From contig NW_002476440.1 in assembly GCF_000189635.1 (NCBI RefSeq), forward strand, positions 204,781-268,780: a DNA stretch of 64,000 bases, in the 5' to 3' direction. The notes below the pieces were generated by a model, which saw nothing but the letters and a program-made list of their open reading frames with translations, was not told the origin of the DNA and searched no databases. The stretch is from Tetrahymena thermophila SB210 (lineage: Eukaryota; Ciliophora; Oligohymenophorea; Hymenostomatida; Tetrahymenidae). Below, piece after piece: positions 52,601 through 62,468 of the stretch. Numbering within the stretch: position 1 is the stretch's first letter; each line of letters opens with the position of its first letter. The position numbers and the translations under genes were made by a program.

Positions 52601-55600
52601 ATTTGTATTTTTAATCTTAAATTGTATAAACGAGTTAAAGCTTTAGATTGAGTATTAAAATGCTTTCCCCATAAGCATATATTAGGTTATCGCTTTCATC
52701 ATAAATAAATCCAAATAACATAATTGGATTTTAAAAACTAAGGAATGCATTTTTTTATGATAAATCGTATAGAATTATTTTATCATATTATTAATTATTA
52801 ATATAAATTCTTGTGCTACAAATAATAACTGTATTTTATTTAACAAGAGCATAATTAAAACTTTTTGAATTAGGTAGTTATACTTCTTTATTAGTGAACA
52901 TATCAAAATAGGAAAAATCTTTATTCAATGGAATATTTAAAATTATTCCTAACTATTAAATTTGAATAACTTTTGTAATAAAATATTTTCCAATTTAAAT
53001 TATTTAAGTTAATTTTGATTTTGGAGATAAAGTAGTAAGCAATAAACCAGTAGAGTCTCCAGCAAAGTAATTAAATGTAAAGTTTAAAGACTTTCTTATG
53101 TTATTAAATAAAAAAGGATATTAAGAGATGTCTTTCATCTAATCTATACGAGTAGCGTTTGTTAAATTTCTTTACATGTTTATATTGAATTCATATATTT
53201 TATTATCTTTAAAAAATTTTATAGAGTAAAAATTATTCTATCCATTTGTTTTTTATTCAGCTTCCAATATTTGAGATTCGTACCAAATTGTAAAATCGGA
53301 TTTGGTTAAAATTTAATTATTATTTTCGATATTAAATAAAAGAAACTCAGTTATTCCCCAAAAAATATACATTTTATCATCATTCAATACTCTACTAGTA
53401 AATAGTATAGCTTATATTTATAGCTAATTTGTTTAATAAATAAGTGACAAATTTAAATCATAAATGTTTAAGTTGTTTAATTTATCTACAATTATTATTT
53501 GTTCTATAAAGAAGTTATTAATCAATTCATCTTACAAAGAAGAAAATTTTGTCATTATTTTAAATGAATAACAATTAGAATCGCTTAATGAATTTATCTT
53601 TTAAATAGTTTGCTTTGTTAAATCTATTTAATAAGTAGTAATATTTAATTGATTATCAAGTTTAAATGTCATCAAAACCCTTAGATCATTGTTTAAATAT
53701 ATAGTTTTAAAAGTACTAAAATTTGAAAAATCTGAATTGCAATTTTCATATAAAACTACTAACTCTGATGAATAGACTCTTAAACATCCATTGGTAGCTA
53801 TTATGAGTTTATCATAATTAGTTGCATACTAAACAGCTGAATCCCCAATAAAATATACAATCTTTTATTTAAAAATGTCAATAATTGAAAATTAGGCCAA
53901 ACTGTAAGCGATTATTTTATTATTGAAAAATTTGGTTAATTATTCTATCGGATAAAGAAATATTGATTTTTTAAATTTACAATTAATTCCATCTGAGCAA
54001 TCATAAAAATTAATTGAACTGAAATTATTTATTTGAACTAATATTGATGGATAATAAAAGAAATCAATTGTTTTATAATTATTATAGTATGGACTATTTT
54101 ACAATAAAACAGGAGATGGTGTAGGAAAGCTTGAATGAAATTATGTAATTGTTTAAATTTATATCAATTAATTTTACTGTAACTAGAGAATATTCTTTTT
54201 AATAATCTAAATAGAATCAAGATTTGTACTTATTATCTCATCAATAAATTCTTTATTATCTTTTGTTATATATTGGTATTTAATACTAAAGAAATTTTAG
54301 GGATAGTAATTCAAGGAAATCTTTTAGTTAATTTGAATAAATTTTTACTAATTTGTGTCAAACTAAAAAACTTGTAAATCTTGATTTTCGTAAAGTACAA
54401 TTAATTAATTTACTTTATCTAATAAATTACAAATCTCAAAATCTTTAATTTAAGGATTATTTTATATAATTAAATTTGATGAGTTAGTTTTTATATCATA
54501 AAAAATCATCTAACTATTTGTACTGATAATCAAAAGCTCAGTTTAATCAGTATCTGAAAGATAAAACATTTTAGTTTTTTAAATAGTTTGATTATCCAAC
54601 ATTCCAATTTAAATTGGTTGAACTTATTTATTATTTAGATTTATTAATAATATTGATTGGTCAAAACAACCTATGTACATTCCTTGCAAGGATTATGAGA
54701 GAATATTAAAATAGTTATTATTTTACTAAATTTAAAACTGAAAACTCATTTCGTTGCTCAAATTCAAGTTATTATTATCTTTAACAGAAACAAAAATCTA
54801 AAAAGCTGAAATAGCAGTTTCTGTTTAAACAAATAAAAACTAATCAATCAACATAATTGACTATGCATTTATGTTTATAGTACAATAATTCTAAGATAAA
54901 GAAAAAATTGACCTAATTTAGTCATAAAATATCTAAAATGAGATACTTTTAGTTAAAACATTGTAAACTAAAAGATATTAGTTCTGCATAGAAATAATTT
55001 TAGTTTTAGGGTTGAAAGAAATCATAGATGATTAATCGAATTATGATATGACTCTTGATTCTCTTATAATGTCCCAAATAGATATAGTATTATCGATGCT
55101 TATTACGAATATGATACCATTCACATTAAATGAATTAATGTCATCTTTTTAAAATTGCAAATTTTTGATAAAATAAAGTTCATTTTTATCATAGATAGAT
55201 AGAAAACTTGATTGAGCCACATAATAATCATTTTGATAAACAAAAAAATCTATGACAGCAGTTTATTTATTTTTATTTTAATAGGAATCTATTGAAGAGG
55301 AGCATTTTAATTAGCTTCTGCACAAGCTAGTCTACTTATTTATCCAACTGGGAGGACTACAAATAGCAACACAATTATTATTTTAGCTTTAAGTGCCAGT
55401 ATTTAAATTCTTATCATAATATAAACTATTGTCACACTTAGTATAAACGCATAGGTTTTCTTTGGTATTTAATTAATAGCCTTCATAGCATTCAGTGCAT
55501 TAATTTTAATTTTTACCATCATTTACATTATTATATCTAGAACATCCATCTACAGATATATCATACGCTTAAGCATGGTATTGAATTGATAAAATTAAAA

Positions 55601-55634
55601 TGTAAAATTTGATAATAGCTGATCTAATTATCAT
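49625..55634 (-). CDS. Giant multidomain membrane protein, paralogue D (3' third missing at gap)
   Basis: Exon 1 is 55634-52289, intron 52065-52288 (224 nt, phase 1), and exon 2 runs from 52064 to the gap edge at 49625. About 1,928 codons are visible without an in-frame TGA. The product begins like B and C: signal peptide, N-terminal Cys-rich segment, long propeller region and the first part of the beta-helix. The rest of the helix, the second Cys-rich module, the membrane region and the tail are not in the assembly at this place. Whether they exist in the genome cannot be told from here. The third 5S array lies upstream, as for A and C. Confidence 0.83.
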
Positions 55635-58239
55635 GAACAAAAATTGAAAATGAGGTTTTTGTTTTAAAGGGAAAATATGATTATTTTTAAATTTTATCTT
55701 ATTTTTAATTAAATTTTTTTATTAGATTTATTTGTTTTAAATAATAATTATTATATTAATATTTAAAATTGATGAGCTTTTAAATGGCATCTATGTACAG
55801 TAAATTAATAATTATTTCATCTTTTTAGATAGAAATCCCCAGCCTATTTTGATTATGATATTATTCAATTTTGTTTGATATAAAATCGAAATTAAAGTGA
55901 ATTGGAAATTAAAAAATATTTAAAATCAACTTAAATTAATTTGACAACAGTGGGTATATTACTTATTATAATTTGTATTTTTAGTCAAGCAAATAATAAA
56001 TACTTTCATAAATTAATTCAAATTTACTAACACACATAATAGGTGTCTAAAAATATTAATGTGTATTAAAAATAAAATGTATCGTTTATTAGATTTTATT
56101 TGATAGGAATTAGATGCTTTTAATTATGTAAATGAGTGAGGGTTTTTTATGAATTTTTAAAACATATAAAAATTATAAAATATTATATATTTACAAAGAA
56201 AAATCCATCAGAATTTAATCTAATATTGTATTGTTCTTTAATAATTGATTTAAAATAAATTTATTTTAAGACTTAAGAGCAACTTTTAGAGCTCTTACCT
56301 AAATAAATAGATAAATCATATTTACTTTAATTATTGTAATCTTTTTTTTTCTTCAAATTAACTTTTTGCTTTTGAAATTTGTTTGAATGTAAAATTCAAA
56401 TGTAATTCACTAATTTTCTTTTAATATTATGAGTTGTGGTTAACTGTTATTAATAAGGAAATAGTCCTTTGTTTAAAAAAACCTTAAATCGTTATTTTAA
56501 AAATATTATGTAAATTTAAGAAAAACGCCAATGATTTAAAGGTCAGATAACTAAATTTTAGGTTTTCTTTTAGCAGAGCAAAATGGCAGAGGCCAATTTG
56601 TTAAGAATAAAAAAGAAAATAAATAAACTTTGATTTATGTAAATGAATCTTATTTCAGAAATCAAAAGAAAATATTTGGCTGTTCAGTTTTTATATTTAT
56701 AGGCTGTAGGTATTTTAAATTAAGTTTTTACTTCTTTTTCTTGTGTCTTTAACATCATTAAAAATCATGTAATTAATTAATGTTCTTAATTTACAATGAT
56801 GATGTAATGCGTTAGGAATTTATCTAATTTTCAAATTCAAAAGAAATAATCCTCTATTTACCTCACTTATTTACATCCTTCAGCCAATACTAATAAATAA
56901 TAAACGTTCTTCTATCTAATTTAATATATTGTTATTATTCACTGTAATATAATTTATACTTATTTCAGTATATTAAATATGAATATCACCAAGTAATTTC
57001 TTGCATCTACTAAAAAATAATTTCGAAATTTATGGATAATTAGCATGCAATAATACTCTAATATATCTAATTGACTACTCTTAAATCCATTTTATAAGTA
57101 AAATTAATTTTAGACTCACTATCAATTATAATAAATTATTTATTAGCAGAAAAATTTAAAAACTATTTACATTAGATCAGGTGCGTACATAGAGTTTCTT
57201 TACCAAAATATAAAGTTTGCTGTCGTCAAACAATTTTCATATTTTTTAGCATATATAGCCAGATACTTTCATAAAAAAATATGAGGTAAAATGATAAGAA
57301 TATCTAAAATAAAATAATAAAAAGGAATTAGATTGTAAAAAAAAGCTTTTTTTTAATAATTTTTGAATTAGAAATAAGCTTGTAGTGTAAATAATATATA
57401 TATATTTGAATATTTGAATTTATTAGACTTAATCTAAAACAATCAAGAGAAAATAAAAAACAAGCTCCAATGTTATTAATATCTATGCAGATTGTTTTAA
57501 ATAAATTAAATAAATCTGCTTTTGTTTAATTAATAGGATTTGTTTCTTTTTAATCTATCTATCTAGTTAGATTTATATATAATTTTTGAAGCTTATTCTT
57601 TTGATTTTATTATAGAATTTATCTAAAGCGCATTAATTATTATTTAGTAGTTAATTTTCTAAAAATATATAAAATATTTTAAATTTAATAATATCTCTTA
57701 TTTTTTTGTATTTTTGTAGAAATGATTATTAACTTTACTTGAGAGATATAATTAATACGTCAATAGAATATAGCTTTAAACAAAATTTAACTCATACTTA
57801 AATTATATAATAGAACATATCCTAAATTATTTATTTAATTAATTTATTATAATTGATATATTTACTAATAATTTATATTATTAATTCTTGCTTATAAATA
57901 TTCATAACTTTTTCCAAAAATGATAAATTTAAAAAGTTGTCTTCTTTTTAATTTATTAATACCAATGAATTTAATAATTAAAGTGAATGTATATCTTGTT
58001 TTATTTTATTCAGAATTCAATTAATGTAAAAGTTTTGTGGTTTTTCTAGACTGGAATTGATAATAAAAGACAAGACAAAATTCTTCTGAATTGTGTAATC
58101 TAATAATTTAAAAAAAACAAACTAGTAAATCTAAAAAATAAATAAATAATATTTTATAATACAAAAGTAAAAAATAAAATAAATTTATTGTTAATAATAA
58201 AAATTTTTAATAAAATTAATTTATTCTTTCAAATAAAAA
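55635..58239. other. Conserved 5' flank of gene D, up to the third 5S array
   Basis: Homologous to 9447-12011 and 34027-36663. No gene seen. Confidence 0.6.
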
Positions 58240-58359
58240 AGGTTGTCGACACTGGGACTTCCCAAGCGGTCCCCCACCTTAGTACTAACCCAGCCTTAAG
58301 GCGCTTAACTTCGGAGTTCGAATGGGATCCGGTGTTTTCACCTTAGTATGGCCGACAAC
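58240..58359 (-). rRNA. 5S ribosomal RNA
   Basis: First unit on the map of the third array, full length, same sequence as the majority. Confidence 0.97.
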
Positions 58360-58503
58360 AAAATTAATATCTATAAATAACTATTTATAACAATAACATT
58401 CAATTTGCTTTTTGACTTAATAATCTACAATTTACTCAAATAAATTAATATTAGTAAAACAATACTTTTTAAATGATTAAAAATTATTTTCAATAAAATA
58501 AAA

Positions 58504-58623
58504 AGGTTGTCGACACTGGGACTTCCCAAGCGGTCCCCCACCTTAGTACTAACCCAGCCTTAAGGCGCTTAACTTCGGAGTTCGAATGGGATCCGGTGTT
58601 TTCACCTTAGTATGGCCGACAAC
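58504..58623 (-). rRNA. 5S ribosomal RNA
   Basis: Second unit of the third array. The upstream box here is CTAAATAG instead of TATAAATAG. The gene body is unchanged. Confidence 0.97.
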
Positions 58624-58768
58624 AAAATTAATTGCAATAAATAACTATTTAGAAGAATAATTTTCCATTATTTTATCACTTTATATTTTCTACTATTTAC
58701 TCAAATATATTAATATTAGTAAAGCAATACTTTTTAAATGATTAAAAATTATTTTCAGTAAAATAAAA

Positions 58769-58888
58769 AGGTTGTCGACACTGGGACTTCCCAAGCGGTC
58801 CCCCACCTTAGTACTAACCCAGCCTTAAGGCGCTTAACTTCGGAGTTCGAATGGGATCCGGTGTTTTCACCTTAGTATGGCCGACAAC
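58769..58888 (-). rRNA. 5S ribosomal RNA
   Basis: Third unit of the third array, first in transcription order, full length. The box here reads TATAAATAT. Confidence 0.97.
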
Positions 58889-59575
58889 AAAATTAATTGC
58901 AATAAATAAATATTTATAATAAAATATATTTTTATCAAATTAATTTATTTAAATTTACATTTATTCTATTAATCAAAATAAAAAAATTAATATTTTTTTA
59001 AAAATAAAAAAATCAATTATTGATTTTATTGTCAATTATTTGGAAAGATTAAAATGGAATAAAAAAAATATGTACTTATTTTGATAAATATTTTAAATTT
59101 TAATTATTCTAGCAATAAAGTAATATTGTTAAATTCATATATTCATAAATAAAGATATATCATTCATTAATAATTAAAAAATTTTTAAATATGCTAAAAA
59201 GTATTTCAATTATAATTTACTAATATAATTAGATAATTAAAATATATCATATATTTTTTAGTTTATATTCTAACGCGTGTAAGGTTTTTAACAAATATTA
59301 TACACACTTCTTTTAAGAAAATCAAAAATATGATTAATTACGAAAAGTCAATAATTGAAATTTAAAAATTATAAAATAAAAATCTGATTAAAAAGAAAAC
59401 TATTTAATGAATAATTGTTTTAAATAGGATACTTTAAAAATGATTGATTTTAATTGAAAATTATTGCTATTTATCCTTATTATATATGCTTTTCGTTTTC
59501 TTAAAAGTAAATAATTAATATTTAATTATATAAAGTTAAGCTTATAGAAACATAAACAAAAAAAGATATTCTGCG
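58889..59575. other. Spacer between third 5S array and secreted-protein gene
   Basis: No gene seen. Homologous to 37826-38477. The last hundred bases should carry the promoter of the secreted-protein gene and are well conserved between the two copies. Confidence 0.55.
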
Positions 59576-60148
59576 ATGAAAATTAATACTTTTATTGCTT
59601 TATCAATATTATTCATCTGCTTTTCTTAAGCAGAAAAAAATGAACGTTAAGGAAAATTAATTTAAAAATACAATAGGGAGGAGTAACTGATTGAAGTTGA
59701 AGGAGAATATTATGATCCAAATCATTTTGATGAAGGAGAAATGTACTATGGTTTAGAGTTTTAAGGCGAGATTTAATATAGCTAGAAAAAAACTGAAGAA
59801 ATTGGATTGTCTAATAAAAGATTTCTTAGTTAGCTGGAATAATAAGCATTTATTACTGGCGATTATTAAAGTAGGTTATCAATAAGAATATGGTCAAAAC
59901 ACTTGAAATTTCTTATTCTTTATGAAGATTTTTAGTAGAGAGGAAAAATTAATTTTAGTTCAATTAGATAATAAAGTCATTAATATTAGTTTGATGAGAT
60001 CATAGACAAAGATTAAATTTATCTAGAAACTTTGTAAAAATATATAGATAAATGTGTTCAAGCTGATATTTCTTCATATGCAATCAAAGTACTATAAAAA
60101 ATCTTGGAGAAAAAAAAGAAATAATTTTAAGATAGTATTTGTTCTTGA
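59576..60148 (+). CDS. Small secreted protein, unknown family (intact copy)
   Basis: A 190-codon frame with TAA/TAG as Gln, ending at TGA 60146-60148. Residues 1-19 are a signal peptide (hydrophobic LSILFICFS, then QAEK). The mature part is acidic to neutral and rich in Gln, Tyr, Glu and Ile, with a DEGEMYYGLEF stretch. A C-terminal helix-prone segment includes the only mature cysteine (KCVQADISSYA). It lacks recognisable domains and membrane segments. The copy at 38478 is frameshifted, so this is the only intact copy in the window. It lies about 690 bp from a 5S array in both copies, so it belongs to the same duplicated block. Confidence 0.7.
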
Positions 60149-60520
60149 AATTATTCATTAATATGATATTTAAGCAATAGTTAAAGCATAACAAAATTAT
60201 TGTGTTATTTATATCTATCTATATTGTTATCTATTCGTAAATTAACTTTATTATAAAATTTACTTTATTTAAAACTAATATTGATTATTTTTGTAAAGTA
60301 AGAGTTAATTAATAACATTTTAAAATTGCTAAAAATTATTTTATTTAAAATTCTCCAATTAAAAATTCCCTTATTTTTTAATATAATAAAATAATATATA
60401 AACTAGTTTTTATTTGAATTTCGCATTACTCACATGAATTCTAATACATTTTTGATTAAATAACATAAATAGCTTAATTGATTTTCTTTTTTTTTTCTCC
60501 CAATCAATATCAATTTAATT

Positions 60521-60574
60521 AATAAAGAGAACACCAGCACGAGATAATGTAGCAGGAGTAGCATTACGCAAGTC
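60521..60574 (-). pseudogene. Dynein heavy-chain coding fragment
   Basis: On the minus strand these 54 bases read DLRNATPATLSRAGVLFI, 18 codons with no reassigned stop. This matches the conserved (A/S)PATVSRxG block of an AAA module in axonemal/cytoplasmic dynein heavy chains. The piece is flanked by plain AT-rich DNA, is absent from the paralogous spacer near 39480, and has clearly higher G+C than its surroundings. It is far too short to function. It looks like a scrap of coding DNA captured during break repair. Confidence 0.65.
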
Positions 60575-60959
60575 AAAAATCTTCAATATTTTAATTGAAC
60601 TGATACATAATTTCTGTTTCTAAATATATTTCAATATTTTCTTACTTTTTTGTGTAATTTATCTTTAAAATATTTGAGTTTTCTTAGATCTAATAAAGAA
60701 AATTCTTTTTTTATGAAAAATAAATATTAAAGCAAATTTAAAGTAAAAATATCTTTTATCCTCCTCCTCCTCTATTTTGACAAATACAAATATGTAATAA
60801 AATTGCAGAAAGCAGTTTTAACTGTTAATATTTTAAGATAAATTTAGTTTGATCAGTTCTTTAATACAAGTTTTTCCTACATGATAAAAATCTTCATTAT
60901 TTGAGGATCCTGAATTACTAATTAATATCGTTTATATAAATGTATGTATTAAAATGTAT

Positions 60960-61090
60960 TCATTCATTAAATAAAATCTATTGCTTTATTAAATGTATGA
61001 TCCACTATAAACACTAAAACTACCAAACTACCATAATGTTTAGATAATTATTTTAATTTTCAAAAAGAACAAGAATATTATTTTGGATAT
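60960..61090 (-). pseudogene. Second, more damaged copy of the 39865-40420 remnant
   Basis: Minus-strand sequence includes NNYLNIMVV, corresponding to NNYLNIMAV of the other copy. An 8-bp GTAGTTTG duplication then shifts the frame, after which VFIVDHTF matches AFIMDHTF. Only the last 40 or so codons are recognisable. Confidence 0.45.
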
Positions 61091-61320
61091 TTCCTACAAT
61101 TTATTTTCATAAAATAATCCTCATAGGCAATAAAAATATTCATATGTATTAAAATTAAAGGTATATTTATATATCTAAATAAATAAAATTCAGCCTTTTG
61201 TTTAATCTAATTATTTGAAATTTTTCTGTTTTTTATAATTAATTATTAATAAATATAATAGCCAATTAAAATGATTAAAATTAGTAAAAATAGAGTTAAA
61301 TAATAGATAAAATATATTTA

Positions 61321-61640
61321 TTAACATTTTTAAGATTCACACACTGCTGTCTTAGATAACTAAACTATGCAACTATCAATTTATTTTTCTAATATCCAAA
61401 GAAATTGTATATTTAATTTTCTTATTGTATAAATATATTTTAATATAATGTAAGAATAAATAACCATACTAATTTCTTCTACACTTAACCAAATAAGCTT
61501 TTTAGGAATATTTTAACTTTTTATAAAATATAAACACTTCAAGCTATTTATATCAACTTAACTCTAATATTTTTATAGATATATTAAATAACCTTGAGAG
61601 TTTTCGCATTGTTTGTATTATGTTTAATATAAACAAAAGC
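61321..61640 (-). pseudogene. Truncated fragment of the giant-gene family (end of exon 1)
   Basis: Homologous to the last 100 or so codons of exon 1 in A-D. It keeps EKQIDSCIVQ and VCESQK where intact copies have EKQIDNCIFQ and ICESQK, and shares the flank with TTTATTA and TTAAGATTCACA. Small indels shift the frame relative to the family. The surrounding exons are missing. It therefore marks the site of an additional, mostly deleted giant gene. Confidence 0.65.
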
Positions 61641-62468
61641 AAGCTTTACTAAAATCGTGATATTGATTTGATAGCTTTTAGATATGATTGGTTCTTCCAT
61701 GAAATCTAATTATCAAATTACAATTATTAATTAGGTGCTAATAATGAGGCTATAAAGAAAGAATTGAAAATCACATTCAAATTTTGATTTTTGGAACTAT
61801 TTTCATGTAAGAAAAATCTATAAAAATTTTTCCACAAAGTAAAATGAATGATTTTTTCACAAATTATTAAGAAATTTAATATGAAATTAAAATTCAGTTT
61901 AATTAGAATCATTATAATAAGAGATGTTAACTATTTAGTTAGGATGACGAAAAGACGAAGGACTGAGAGAATTTAGCCGTCTTCTTCCATAAATTTTAAT
62001 AGCCGAAAATATGTCATCCAAAAATTAGGAGACTAAAATATTATAAGACGAGGACAGACCAAATATTTATTTTTTATTAAAAGTCAAATATCTAATTAAT
62101 TAAAAATATTTCAGAGACTTATAGATTTAAATTTTTTTTTTTGAGATACCCTTACAATATTAATTAATTTTTAAATAAAGTAACATTTTTAATGGATGCA
62201 TATGTGTTAAAACATTAGCAAATAATATAATTATTTTTTTCTTTTAAATCTGAAAATTAATTAATTTTAATAAAAATAAATAAAGAAATTATTTTAAAGT
62301 AAAATTATAAAAAATAAAATTAGTTCACTTTATAGTTGAAAGTTACTCTTATTAATTTTTTATTTAAATTATTTTATCTTAAAGTAAAACTTTTACAAAA
62401 TTTAATGACATATAATTTATATAAAAAATATTAGTAGTCAAATTTTTTGTTAAAAAACATAAAATTAT
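61641..62468. other. Spacer between gene relic and the 3' end of gene E
   Basis: Positions 62290-62468 are the conserved 3' flank of the giant genes (compare 13560-13748). At 61940-62020 there is a G+C-richer island starting GGATGAC and containing GTCATCC about 70 bp later. A long TGA-free minus-strand frame crosses this island, but it does not resemble any family I know. Confidence 0.4.

Larger units (their letters stand above)
58240..58888 (-). repeat. Array of three 5S rRNA repeats
   Basis: Three head-to-tail units starting 264 and 265 bp apart. The array is shorter than the two five-unit arrays but has the same position and orientation relative to its giant gene. Confidence 0.95.
60149..61270. 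other. Spacer with inserted and decayed gene fragments
   Basis: Homologous to 39046-40010 over most of its length. It contains a 54-bp dynein heavy-chain fragment (60521-60574) not present in the other copy, and a decayed relic at 60960-61090. No intact gene. Confidence 0.5.

Noticed and set aside
61545-62060. Minus-strand frame of about 170 codons without TGA
   Set aside because: It overlaps the giant-gene relic in the wrong frame, has no recognisable domain, and such lengths occur by chance with a single stop codon in AT-rich DNA.
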